In this document: positions 35,715 through 44,525 of the stretch, piece by piece | How the letters are laid out: each line of letters starts with the position of its first letter | How positions within the stretch are numbered: the first letter of the stretch is position 1 | Assembly: GCF_022267315.1 (NCBI RefSeq) | Contig: NZ_JAIKLE010000006.1 | Location: 1-64,000 of the forward strand | Reading direction: 5' to 3' | Length of the DNA stretch: 64,000 bases | DNA from: Maribellus maritimus | Lineage (GTDB): Bacteria > Bacteroidota > Bacteroidia > Bacteroidales > Prolixibacteraceae | The notes under the pieces: model-generated | Seen by the model: the letters and a program-made list of their open reading frames with translations, nothing else | Databases searched by the model: none | What the model was told of the DNA's origin: nothing | Position numbers and translations under genes: made by a program

Positions 35715-38156
35715 TTATATTTTTACCACTCCAACGCTTGCGTTTCCCGTTTTTAATCCTTCGGATTTTGCTGAAACAGAGATTTCGCCACCGTCTTTTT
35801 CCAAACGAAGTATCAGCTGGCATTTTCCTCTGAAACTTTTCACGTGTGGTTGTCTAAAACTTTTCATGTCCTTCGGATTTCCGTTTGCCACTGCCTGCAG
35901 TTTTCCATTTCCTTGTATTTCAAAATCAACAGGAATTTCTGCATTTGGAACAACAATTCCGTTTTTGTCCACCACTTCAATATTAAAATAAGCTAAGTCG
36001 TTTTTGTTGATATTAATCGTATTTTGTTCAGGTGTGATTTTTACAGCAAACGGTTTTTCAGCAGTTTTTAAAGTTTGTCGAACAACTTCTTTTCCCGCTT
36101 TAAAACCAATGGCTGTCAACTCTCCTTCTGTATAAGGAACCTCAAATCTTGCTGTCAAGCTTGTTGCCTCCGACACTTTTTTTGTTCCAATTTCTTTTCC
36201 GTTTAATTCCAGCCGAACCTGGTCGCAGCGTGAGTAAACAGAAACCTGCAGGGGTTTATCTTCATTGCCTTGCCAGGTCCAGCTTTTCCATTCTCCGGGC
36301 CAACCCCATTTGCTTATTATTTCTTTGCGCCCTTCAGGTACAGGCGTATGAACCATTATTTCCAAATTGCTATTTCGCCAAACAACATCGCGGAAATACA
36401 TTTGTGGTTTTTTATACCCGAGGATGCTAATGTCACCGCAGTAAGCGTTAAACCACGGCCAGGGAGGTAAAAACTGGATATCGGAATTATCCAGCTTTGT
36501 ATGTCCAATGCCGGATTCACCAAGGTAATCCATTCCGGTCCACACAAAATCGCCAATTATATATGGATGTTTTTCTACCATTTGCCAGTTTTCAAGCGCT
36601 TCCAGAGGAAATGATTCTGTTCCAATCATAATTCTTTCCGGATATTTCTTGTGGTCTGATTCATAGTCGTTCCAGCGGTAATTGTATCCATGTACATCCA
36701 TTTGCGAGAAAGCAGGCGCCGTGTCTTCCCAATCGCGTCCGGGCTGATCCCAGAAATGGCAAATCGCCTGTGTTACCGGACGGGTTTTATCTAAAAGAAG
36801 TATTTTTTCTTTCAGGTTGTTGGCTATCTCCAGACCGGAGGAATCAGCCCGTTCATTGATTTCATTTCCAATGCTCCAGATAATTATTGAGGGGTGGTTT
36901 CTGTCGCGCAAAATCATGGACTCCAAATCTTTTTCCCACCAATCGTCGAAATAAAGGTTGTAGTCCTCAGGATTTTTTGGGCGTTGCCATTGGTCAAAAG
37001 CTTCATCCATGACCAGCATTCCTATTTCATCGCAGGCACCCAAAAAAGTTTGAGAAGGAGGATTGTGTGCGGTACGAATGGCATTAAAACCATTTTCCTT
37101 CATGATTTTTATCCGGCGGTATTCCGCTGTTTTAAAAGTTGCCGAACCTAGTGGGCCGTTGTCGTGATGCAGACAACCTCCCTTTAACAAAACACTGTTC
37201 CCATTTAGTAAGAATCCTTTTTCAGGAGAAAACTCAATGGTTCTGATCCCAAATTTTTGTCTGGTTTCATCAATCAGTTTATTTCCCTTAAAAAGTTGAA
37301 CAGTCAGTGTATAAAGCTGTGGTTCTTCCGGCGACCATAAGCGCGGATTTTGGACTTCTAATTTATTTTGAAAAACAGTATTTTTTCCAGGGTTTAAATC
37401 AGTTCCTTTTTCATATTCTGCGGAGATAAGGCCCAACGGGTTTAAAATCTGCGTCCTGATTGTATAGTTTTCCGCATTGTGTGTTGTGTTTGTAATTCCG
37501 GTTTCCACATTTACAAAAGCCTTTTCTTTCGATACTTCAGGCGTTGTAACATAAACACCCCATAAATCAATATGGACCGGATTGGTTTTAATTAGGCTTA
37601 CATTCCTGTAAATTCCCGAACCGCTGTACCAACGTGAATTTTTTCCTTCATTTTTAACTTGAACAGCAAGAACATTATCTTCACCCGCCGGATTCAGGAA
37701 GTCGGTTAAATCGTATGAAAAAGCAGTATAGCCATAAGGATGATTTCCAAGGTGTTTTCCGTTTATCCAGAAATCGGCGTTCATATAAACACCGTCGAAA
37801 AGTATTTTTATGATTTTGCCCTCATCCTTTTTATTTAAAGTAAAATGTTTCCGGTACCAGGCATTTTCTCCAACAACGTGTCCTGTTGAAGCACCTCCGG
37901 CACTTTTTTCCGAAAATGGCCCCATTTGTTTTACTCCCTCGTTTTCAGGAAGGTCTTCAATGCTGTAATCGTGAGGAAGATCGAGGATGCGCCAGGCTGA
38001 ATCGTTGAAACTAACAGCTTGTCCGTTTTGCACATCAGAACGAATAAATTTCCAGTCGCAGTTAAACGGCGTTTCCCGGTTTATTTCATTTTCCTCTTTT
38101 GAACAGGAGACAAGCAGAATCAGAATTGCAGTTATACAATGATAAGATAGTTTCAT
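35715..38156 (-). CDS. Glycoside hydrolase family 2 beta-galactosidase-like lipoprotein
   Basis: An 813-residue GH2 enzyme with lipobox LLVSC. Domain order: sugar-binding jelly roll (about 30-195), immunoglobulin-like domain (200-305), TIM barrel (310-600) and C-terminal beta domains of the DUF4982 type. The acid/base Glu432 is in WSIGNEIN and the nucleophile Glu514 in IMIGTESFP. Exported and probably attached to a membrane, acting on beta-linked galactosides or a related glycan. No SusCD pair adjoins it directly. Confidence 0.93.
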   Translation of the reverse strand: MKLSYHCITAILILLVSCSKEENEINRETPFNCDWKFIRSDVQNGQAVSFNDSAWRILDLPHDYSIEDLPENEGVKQMGPFSEKSAGGASTGHVVGENAWYRKHFTLNKKDEGKIIKILFDGVYMNADFWINGKHLGNHPYGYTAFSYDLTDFLNPAGEDNVLAVQVKNEGKNSRWYSGSGIYRNVSLIKTNPVHIDLWGVYVTTPEVSKEKAFVNVETGITNTTHNAENYTIRTQILNPLGLISAEYEKGTDLNPGKNTVFQNKLEVQNPRLWSPEEPQLYTLTVQLFKGNKLIDETRQKFGIRTIEFSPEKGFLLNGNSVLLKGGCLHHDNGPLGSATFKTAEYRRIKIMKENGFNAIRTAHNPPSQTFLGACDEIGMLVMDEAFDQWQRPKNPEDYNLYFDDWWEKDLESMILRDRNHPSIIIWSIGNEINERADSSGLEIANNLKEKILLLDKTRPVTQAICHFWDQPGRDWEDTAPAFSQMDVHGYNYRWNDYESDHKKYPERIMIGTESFPLEALENWQMVEKHPYIIGDFVWTGMDYLGESGIGHTKLDNSDIQFLPPWPWFNAYCGDISILGYKKPQMYFRDVVWRNSNLEIMVHTPVPEGRKEIISKWGWPGEWKSWTWQGNEDKPLQVSVYSRCDQVRLELNGKEIGTKKVSEATSLTARFEVPYTEGELTAIGFKAGKEVVRQTLKTAEKPFAVKITPEQNTININKNDLAYFNIEVVDKNGIVVPNAEIPVDFEIQGNGKLQAVANGNPKDMKSFRQPHVKSFRGKCQLILRLEKDGGEISVSAKSEGLKTGNASVGVVKI

Positions 38157-38187
38157 TGAATTTAGGTTTGGTTTTTTGGAGACAAAT

Positions 38188-39552
38188 TTATTTAACGACT
38201 ACGGTTTTTGCATTCATAAATTCTTTAATACCATGTACCGAAAGTTCGCGGCCAAAACCACTTTCTTTTATGCCTCCGAATGGCAGACGAGGATCTGATC
38301 TTACGAAGTCGTTAACAAAACAACAACCTGCTTCCAGTTGGGTTTCTGCAATTGTTTCACCCTTTTTCGCATCTTTTGTGAATATTGCTGCGCCAAGGCC
38401 AAAAACAGTATCGTTGGCCACTTTTATCGCTTCTTCTTCATTTTTCACACGGATTACTGAAGCAACGGGGCCAAACAATTCTTCGTCGTAAGCAGGCATT
38501 CCGGCTTGTACATTTTCCAGGATGGTTGGAGGATAAAATGCTCCTTTACGGTGAGGAATTTCTCCGCCCAGGATAACCTCAGCTCCTTTACTGACAGATT
38601 TAACCACCTGTTGGTGTAATTCATCTCTTAAATCAACGCGGGCAAGAGGGCCCATCGTAGAATCGGAATCCGTCGGGTCGCCAAAATATGCATTGTTCAT
38701 TTCGTGTGTAAAATGTTCAAGGAATTCCGGATAAACATCATCAACTACGATAAACCGCTTTGCTCCAATACAGCTTTGTCCGGCATTTAATAGTCTTCCG
38801 GAAGCGCATATTTTAGCGGCTTTTTCCAGGTTTGCATCTTTTAATATCAGGTAGGGATCACTTCCCCCTAATTCCAATACACATTTTTTTAACTCACTTC
38901 CGGCAATGGCGGCTACACTTTTTCCGGCAGGCGTACTTCCGGTTAAACTAACTCCTTTAATTGCCTGGTGTCTGATAACTTTTTCTACCTGGTTACTTCC
39001 AATCAGTATTGTGCGAAATACATTTTCGGGGAATCCTGCATCGCGAACCAATTCTTCAATGGCCATTGCGCATCCGGGCACATTACTTGCATGTTTTAAA
39101 ACTGCAGTGTTGCCTGCCATCAATGTGGGAGCCAAAAAACGAAACACCTGCCAGAAAGGAAAATTCCAGGGCATTACTGCCAATATAGTTCCCAGTGGTT
39201 GATAAGATACATATGATTTTGAAGCTTCGGTTTTTATAATTTCATTTTCCAGAAAGCTTTCGGCATTTTGAGCATAATAATCACAAACCCAGGCACATTT
39301 TTCAATTTCAGCAATTCCTTCTTTTAAAACTTTACCCATTTCAAGTGCCATTAAACGAGCCAGTTCCTCTTTTTTTGTCTTGAGAAGACTTGAAAGATTT
39401 TGCATTCTCCGCCCCCTGTGCACAAACGATGTACTTCGCCAATGGTGCCAGGTTTTATCTACAGAATTGATAATTTTCTCAACTCCTTTTTCGGAATAAC
39501 TTTCGTAGGTTTGAAGGGATTCACCGGTTACCGGGTTTACTGATTTCATCAT
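38188..39552 (-). CDS. Aldehyde dehydrogenase (succinate-semialdehyde dehydrogenase-like)
   Basis: A 454-residue NAD(P)-dependent aldehyde dehydrogenase. MPWNFPFWQVFRFLAPTLMAGN, LELGGSDPYLIL with Glu227, and NAGQSCIGAKRFIV with catalytic Cys261 are clear. It most resembles the short SSADH (Sad/GabD-like) branch, which oxidises succinate semialdehyde to succinate. No transaminase of GABA metabolism is next to it. It is transcribed alone, 31 bases downstream of the GH2 gene start. Confidence 0.88.
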   Translation of the reverse strand: MMKSVNPVTGESLQTYESYSEKGVEKIINSVDKTWHHWRSTSFVHRGRRMQNLSSLLKTKKEELARLMALEMGKVLKEGIAEIEKCAWVCDYYAQNAESFLENEIIKTEASKSYVSYQPLGTILAVMPWNFPFWQVFRFLAPTLMAGNTAVLKHASNVPGCAMAIEELVRDAGFPENVFRTILIGSNQVEKVIRHQAIKGVSLTGSTPAGKSVAAIAGSELKKCVLELGGSDPYLILKDANLEKAAKICASGRLLNAGQSCIGAKRFIVVDDVYPEFLEHFTHEMNNAYFGDPTDSDSTMGPLARVDLRDELHQQVVKSVSKGAEVILGGEIPHRKGAFYPPTILENVQAGMPAYDEELFGPVASVIRVKNEEEAIKVANDTVFGLGAAIFTKDAKKGETIAETQLEAGCCFVNDFVRSDPRLPFGGIKESGFGRELSVHGIKEFMNAKTVVVK

Positions 39553-39684
39553 TGTTGCGGCTATTTTTCGAAAAAACTAAATTACAAAAAAATACAGCGC
39601 GATGAAACCTTATTGATTTTTGAAGCAGAGGTTATAACTAATATTGGATAATAATTATGATTAAAACTTGGAGTTGCAAAAAAT

Positions 39685-40071
39685 TTAACGAATGAGCCAT
39701 TTGGTGGCTGCTTCCTCCGAAGAGAAGCTTTCAAATTTTAAGCTTGTCCCCCGTTGTTTAAGTCCAAGTGAAAAGACAGTTGAATTAACTACTTCCAGGG
39801 GAGTTGAGGTTACTATGGCGCATTTTCGTTCCATATTAATTGGTTTGGTGTAATCATTTAGAAAATCGCAAAATTTACCAACGTTTTCCATAAAGTTGAT
39901 GAATTTAGCTCCTCTGATATCGATTAGTGAGTTGTAATTCTCATTAAACTTGTCAGATTGAATCCTGGTTTTTTCATGTTGAATTACCATATTAAGGTCT
40001 ACTTCTCCCTGGATAATGTCATAATTAATTTTTAATTCATGATCGATTTTATATCTGAAAATTGCATTCAT
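39685..40071 (-). CDS. Hypothetical SpoIIAA/STAS-like protein
   Basis: A 128-residue cytosolic protein with alternating strands and helices and no signal sequence. The pattern KIDHELKINYDIIQGEVDLN, then YNSLIDIRGAKF and a helix before MERKCAIVTSTP, resembles the SpoIIAA/STAS-type proteins seen in Bacteroidota. I cannot assign a partner. It is isolated: 132 bases from the dehydrogenase start and followed upstream by a 577-base noncoding gap. Confidence 0.65.
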   Translation of the reverse strand: MNAIFRYKIDHELKINYDIIQGEVDLNMVIQHEKTRIQSDKFNENYNSLIDIRGAKFINFMENVGKFCDFLNDYTKPINMERKCAIVTSTPLEVVNSTVFSLGLKQRGTSLKFESFSSEEAATKWLIR

Positions 40072-40648
40072 TCTATTTTCAAGAAAATTGAGGTTTGTAC
40101 TTTATAAGAAAAATGATGGTAGCAAAAAACAATCGGTGAATGTAAGGCTTTTATTGTTAAAATCTATTGAGAATCAGAATTCTGTCAATGAATTTAATAT
40201 TGTGGTGGTAAATACGGGAACTTGGTTTCTAATATGCCAACATCTGAAAAATAATTATTAACTTCATCCTCAAAATTACTTTATCATCTAACTGACTTTA
40301 AGTGCTTTTTTGGACGCAAATAATCAAAGACATAGAGCGGCGTACAGTCCAATTCTCATCATAATGGTTTGCGCAATTCTGAATCAAATTGAACTCGTAT
40401 GCCGCTTTTTTTAGTTTTGATGACAATCAGAATCTTTCTTATCTTTCAAAAATCCTTTTTTGAAAGATAATCATTTTTACTTTTTTAAAAAAGTTATTGA
40501 ATATATCAGAGTTTATTCAATGATAAGCAGACAGGACTTTAATTTCCATAATTATAGGAAACCAAGAAATATTATCCCGTGACCCTTTTTATAATTGATT
40601 AATCCAACTGGACTTTTTGAGCGGCAACAATTCGAAAGTTGATTTTTT
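40072..40648. other. 577-base noncoding gap with several hairpins
   Basis: No convincing reading frame. It contains the long stem-loop at 40336-40412, a perfect 12-bp hairpin (ATCTTTCAAAAA at 40441-40452 with its complement at 40457-40468) and a short palindrome (ACTTTTTTAAAAAAGT at 40479-40494). A further TTTCC/GGAAA pair lies near 40547-40565. The gap separates the STAS-like gene from the 3' end of the Wzi-like gene and may hold promoters, a small RNA, or a decayed element. Confidence 0.55.
40336..40412 (+). ncRNA. Candidate structured RNA or long-armed terminator
   Basis: Arms AGCGGCGTACAGTCCAATT (40336-40354) and AATTGAACTCGTATGCCGCT (about 40387-40406) pair over roughly 17 bases with two mismatches and a bulge, enclosing about 32 bases. 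A run of seven T follows the 3' arm, so on the plus strand it has the form of an intrinsic terminator. No plus-strand gene ends nearby, which suggests it terminates a small RNA started in this gap. Confidence 0.4.
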
Positions 40649-42316
40649 TTACCATCTTTTTGTCAAGCTGATTCCGGCGCCAATAGAATTGTACAGCAGT
40701 TTACCCTGATCTATTGCCAGTTGAATTCCGAGCTCAAAACCACTGTTTAACTCCCGTTGGCTTTCAAGGTAAGCAGAAAATTGATGAAGTTTTGGAAAGT
40801 AAGGGGGCTCGTAATAATAAATAACACTTCCCAATCCTCTTTCTCCTCTGCTTGTGCGGTAAGTCCCGTAGTTTAAAGAGTAAGTCAGCAAGCCCTTGCA
40901 AAACCAATTTTTAAGTTGAAACTCTGTTCCTCCGTGAAAAGCAATAATTCTATTGTTTGGAAAATATTGAGTTGATGTGGTTGGATACCCGCTTTTTATA
41001 TGTTTTTCCGGAGTAAATAAGGGATTACCTAAATTTTCTCCGTTATATGCCCAGCCATTGAGGTAGAGGAAATTGTTGTAATAATTTTCTGCTCCCGAAG
41101 CTCTTGGTTTAGAGTCAATTTCTCCTCCCTGACTTTTTGAATACAAGAATTCAAATAGAAATTTGTTCCAATAAAAGTTGCCTGATTTAGCTTTTTCATT
41201 TTTTATACTTAATCCCCACAACCCATCTTTTGCATTGGCTAGTGTGGCAAGGGCTCCAACATCATAAAAAAACTGATGGTAGCCGTTCACCAATGTTTGA
41301 CCAACTTGCCATTCTATTCCTTGGTCGATGCTGCCTATATGGTTTCCAACTTTTGAAGTTGGGATGCTACCAGTTCCGTATTTTTTACCAATAACTACAT
41401 ATTTTAAGGTGTTGAATTCAGACAATTCCCATCCCGGAAAGATTTCCTTTTCATAACCCCACACAACCATATGGTTGACTCCACCGTAAAGTTTTATCCT
41501 CCAGGTAGGTTTTCCTACACGACCATATGCACTTAACTGGTGCAAATAGGCATCTGTCTCAGAAATCAATACAGTATTGTCTTCTTTTTTGTTTAATGTT
41601 TGCTTGTCCATCCAGCCATGGGCAACATTTCCTTTTATTGCTATAACTCCTTTGGTTAAAGGCACATTCCAGTAATTGGGAATTCCGGCTTTGATTTTAG
41701 GAACTCCTAATGTGTTACCAGAAAGGGAGAAAGCCCCGGAAGAAAGGGTTGAATCAACATAACCAACTTGCTCACGAAAACGGCCACCTTTTAGTTCAAA
41801 AATACTTAACCTTACTTTGGCATAAGCTTCAATCAGAATAAATTTCGAATTATTGCCCGCATTGACGCGTCCCTCAAAACCTGTGCCCCAGTCCATTAGT
41901 TTTTGCCGTGTGCCAGCTTGGTAGTCTTTAAAAGCTCCACCAATTAATGAAACCGAAATGCCTTCAGACGGAATGCTGCCATGTCGCATGCTACGCATCC
42001 AAAAAGGAACTACTCCATTTGTGGTTCCAAATGCTCCCGCACTTAGAAATGCGCTGTAATTTTTTTCTTTCTGATGGGTTTTAAAATTCCCCTGAGGGAA
42101 TTTGTTTTTAAATTCTTTTGATTCACCAGCTATTCTTGATAACGAAACAGAAGTCTCCAAATAGTTATCAGTATTTATGGTGTAAGAATCATTCGACGAA
42201 AATTTTGGTTTACTACTTTCCACAATTATCGAATCCGATTCAATATTCTTTTTCTGAGCTTGTCCACTGAAAAACAGTATCGACAGTCCAAACGCCAATA
42301 AAATTACTTTTATCAT
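40649..42316 (-). CDS. Wzi-like capsule assembly/outer-membrane beta-barrel protein
   Basis: A 555-residue outer-membrane protein with signal peptide (ending FFSGQAQ). Features of the Bacteroidota Wzi-like family are LSAGAFGTTNGVVPFWMRSM, the early LMDWGTGFEGRVNAGNNS region, GGRFREQVGY and FSLSGNTLGVPKI. The C-terminus (GAGISLTKRW) ends in an aromatic residue, as barrels do. E. coli Wzi binds capsule at the surface; whether this protein does so is inference, as no capsule genes are near. Confidence 0.83.
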   Translation of the reverse strand: MIKVILLAFGLSILFFSGQAQKKNIESDSIIVESSKPKFSSNDSYTINTDNYLETSVSLSRIAGESKEFKNKFPQGNFKTHQKEKNYSAFLSAGAFGTTNGVVPFWMRSMRHGSIPSEGISVSLIGGAFKDYQAGTRQKLMDWGTGFEGRVNAGNNSKFILIEAYAKVRLSIFELKGGRFREQVGYVDSTLSSGAFSLSGNTLGVPKIKAGIPNYWNVPLTKGVIAIKGNVAHGWMDKQTLNKKEDNTVLISETDAYLHQLSAYGRVGKPTWRIKLYGGVNHMVVWGYEKEIFPGWELSEFNTLKYVVIGKKYGTGSIPTSKVGNHIGSIDQGIEWQVGQTLVNGYHQFFYDVGALATLANAKDGLWGLSIKNEKAKSGNFYWNKFLFEFLYSKSQGGEIDSKPRASGAENYYNNFLYLNGWAYNGENLGNPLFTPEKHIKSGYPTTSTQYFPNNRIIAFHGGTEFQLKNWFCKGLLTYSLNYGTYRTSRGERGLGSVIYYYEPPYFPKLHQFSAYLESQRELNSGFELGIQLAIDQGKLLYNSIGAGISLTKRW

Positions 42317-42592
42317 TTGTTACGGTTTTTTTGAATATTACGGTTAATCAAAATTTATTTTTTGTTTATCTTTTTTGTTTTGTTAAGTTTTATGATTGAT
42401 TATCAAGTTACAGCTTCACAAAGACTTTCACAATAATTTGGTATCTTAATATGGAACAATGATAAGACAACAAGGTTTGCGGAGAAGATTAAAACTTTAT
42501 GTTACAGGTTATCCAGAATATATTAACTATCCAATTTTGAGAATGGATTTAAGTTAAACAGGATTGGGCAAATATTAAGGTAGTTATGATGC

Positions 42593-42632
42593 AAAAAAGC
42601 GCTGCCGTTATGTTGTCTTGCCGCGCTTTTTC
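42593..42632 (-). terminator. Intrinsic terminator of tRNA-Arg
   Basis: Arms AAAAAAGCGC (42593-42602) and GCGCTTTTT (42623-42631) flank a 20-base loop. On the minus strand the stem ends in a run of six T. It lies about 10 bases downstream of the tRNA-Arg 3' end. Confidence 0.75.
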
Positions 42633-42640
42633 ATGTTCTG

Positions 42641-42712
42641 TAGTCCCACCGGGAATCGAACCCAGATCTACAGTTTAGGAAACTGCTATTCTATCCGTTG
42701 AACTATGGGACC
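42641..42712 (-). tRNA. tRNA-Arg (anticodon CCT)
   Basis: A 72-base cloverleaf: acceptor GGTCCCA/TGGGACT, D-stem GTTC/GAAT, anticodon stem GCAGT/ACTGT with loop TTCCTAA (anticodon CCT at 34-36, reading AGG), T-arm CTGGG-TTCGATT-CCCGG, and discriminator A. The CCA end is not encoded. The gene lies 175 bases from the initiator tRNA on the same strand. Confidence 0.95.
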
Positions 42713-42856
42713 TAAATTCATTTCGGGTGTGCAAAAATAGAGAAAAACCCCTTTCTCCCCAAATCATTCAAAAAATAATAGATAAATGTTTATGAATTAA
42801 CTTCCCAATCTATAAAAAACCGACTGAAATATATAGGAAAAGGATTATATAGAAAA

Positions 42857-42881
42857 TAAAAAGCCGGCTAAAAGCCGGCTT
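42857..42881 (-). terminator. Intrinsic terminator of initiator tRNA
   Basis: AAGCCGGC (42861-42868) and GCCGGCTT (42874-42881) form a perfect 8-bp stem with a 5-base loop. On the minus strand it is followed by TTTTTATTTTC. It sits 6 bases past the tRNA 3' end, as expected for a single-tRNA transcript. Confidence 0.85.
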
Positions 42882-42887
42882 TCCAAG

Positions 42888-42960
42888 TAGCGGGGGCAGG
42901 ACTTGAACCTACGACCTTTGGGTTATGAGCCCAACGAGCTGCCAACTGCTCCACCCCGCA
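42888..42960 (-). tRNA. Initiator tRNA-fMet (anticodon CAT)
   Basis: A 73-base cloverleaf with anticodon loop CTCATAA. Initiator hallmarks are present: three consecutive G-C pairs at the base of the anticodon stem (TTGGG/CCCAA), an A11:U24 pair in the D-stem (GAGC/GCTC) and a mismatch at position 1:72 (T1 with T72). Acceptor TGCGGGG/CCCCGCT, T-arm GTAGG-TTCAAGT-CCTGC, discriminator A. CCA is not encoded. Confidence 0.93.
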
Positions 42961-43145
42961 ATATATCTTTATTTCAATGAAATTTCCTCGTAACGGGTTG
43001 CAAATATAATAGCTTTTATGGAATCTGCAAAACTTTGATCCAGAATATTTAATTTATGAAAAACAATTTTTTCTAAAATACTTCAATTCCCAATTTTTTT
43101 TACGAAATTTAAAATTTTTGATATAAACACTAAATCTAATATGTT

Positions 43146-44489
43146 ATGAGTTCAAATCAATCCAGAAGAAAGTTTATTAAAGATTCAGCAACTACTGCTG
43201 CCGCAGCGTTGGCGGTGCCAAGTATAATTCCGGCTGAGGCTTTTGGTGCAAATGATCGGATTAATGCTGCCGTTTTGGGTATTAATGGTCGTGGGAAAAG
43301 TCATATCCAGGGATTTATGGTTCAGGACAATGTAGAAGTAACAACACTTTGTGATCCGGATATGAATCTTTTAAAACAACGACAAAAAGATTTTAAGGAT
43401 AAGTACAACAAAGATGTTGCATTGGAACAGGATCTTCGTCGTGTAATGGATAACAAAGACATTGATGTAATTAGTATTGCTACACCTAACCACTGGCATT
43501 CATTAGCCGTAATCTGGGCTTGCCAGGCTGGAAAAGACGCCTACGTTGAAAAGCCAGGTTCTCACAACATTTGGGAAGGCCGTAAAATGGTTGAAGCTGC
43601 TGAAAAATACGATCGTATTGTTCAGCATGGTGTTCAGTTGCGCAGTTCACCGGCAGTTAATGAAGCCATTGGTTTGTTAAGAGACGGATACATTGGCCGC
43701 GTATATATGGCACGTGGATTAGTTTTCCGCTGGCGTCCAAGTATTGGCGATGCAGGTTTTGAGCCAGTTCCCGATGGAATTGATTATGATCTTTGGACTG
43801 GTCCGGCAATGAAAAGACCTTTCACAAGAAATTTAGTTCACTATAACTGGCACTGGACATTCGAATATGGAAATGGAGATGTAGGTAATCAGGGAATTCA
43901 TGAAACTGATTTGTGTATGTGGGGACTGGATGTTGGTTTGCCTACTAAAATTACTTCAATGGGTGGTAAGTTTCTTTGGGACGATGCAAAAGAAGTACCG
44001 GAAGTTCTCACTTCTGTTTATCATTATCCTGAAGAAGATAAAATTATTCAATTTGAAGTTCGTCCGTGGTGTACAAACACGGAAGAAGGAGTTACTGTTG
44101 GAAACATCTTTTATGGCGACAAAGGTGTTCTCGTAGTTGACGGGTATGATAGTTATAAGACATATTTAGGTCAGAAAAGAGAACCCGGTAAATCAGGCAG
44201 CGACGGAGCGATGTCCGGATCGGAATATGACAGAGGTGCCGGTGGTACCGACGGACATTTTGCAAACTTTATTAAAGCCGTTCGTGCCCATGATAAAACC
44301 ATTTTGAACGGACCGGTCGAAACGGCTCATCTTTCTTCAGGATTGGCGCATTTAGGCAACATCGCTTATCGTTTAGGACGTGTGTTGACTTTTGACCCGG
44401 ATTCTGAGCGATTTGTAAATGACGCTGAAGCTGATAAGTTGCTGAAAAGAAATTATCGGCCTCCTTATGTAATCCCGGAAAATGTATAG
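43146..44489 (+). CDS. Gfo/Idh/MocA family oxidoreductase with Tat-like signal
   Basis: A 447-residue NAD(P)-dependent oxidoreductase. The N-terminus SRRKFIKDSATTAAAAL is a twin-arginine-type signal, so the enzyme is probably exported already folded with its cofactor. The Rossmann part reads INAAVLGINGRGKSHIQGF, and the catalytic-Lys motif is DAYVEKPGSHN. The C-terminal half (YNWHWTFEYGNGDVGNQGIHE) is the family's substrate domain. The sugar substrate is unknown. A terminator follows; the GH36-like gene converges on it. Confidence 0.9.
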   Translation: MSSNQSRRKFIKDSATTAAAALAVPSIIPAEAFGANDRINAAVLGINGRGKSHIQGFMVQDNVEVTTLCDPDMNLLKQRQKDFKDKYNKDVALEQDLRRVMDNKDIDVISIATPNHWHSLAVIWACQAGKDAYVEKPGSHNIWEGRKMVEAAEKYDRIVQHGVQLRSSPAVNEAIGLLRDGYIGRVYMARGLVFRWRPSIGDAGFEPVPDGIDYDLWTGPAMKRPFTRNLVHYNWHWTFEYGNGDVGNQGIHETDLCMWGLDVGLPTKITSMGGKFLWDDAKEVPEVLTSVYHYPEEDKIIQFEVRPWCTNTEEGVTVGNIFYGDKGVLVVDGYDSYKTYLGQKREPGKSGSDGAMSGSEYDRGAGGTDGHFANFIKAVRAHDKTILNGPVETAHLSSGLAHLGNIAYRLGRVLTFDPDSERFVNDAEADKLLKRNYRPPYVIPENV

Positions 44490-44500
44490 TATTAATAAAG

Positions 44501-44525
44501 ATGCCTCGGAAACGGGGCATTTTTA
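44501..44525 (+). terminator. Intrinsic terminator
   Basis: ATGCCTCG-GAAA-CGGGGCAT (44501-44520) gives an 8-bp stem closed by a GAAA tetraloop, followed by TTTTTATT. It serves the oxidoreductase gene on the plus strand and may also help stop the convergent GH36-like transcript. Confidence 0.85.

Noticed and set aside
42888-42960. Elongator tRNA-Met
   Set aside because: GGG/CCC anticodon-stem pairs, A11:U24 and a 1:72 mismatch identify the initiator.
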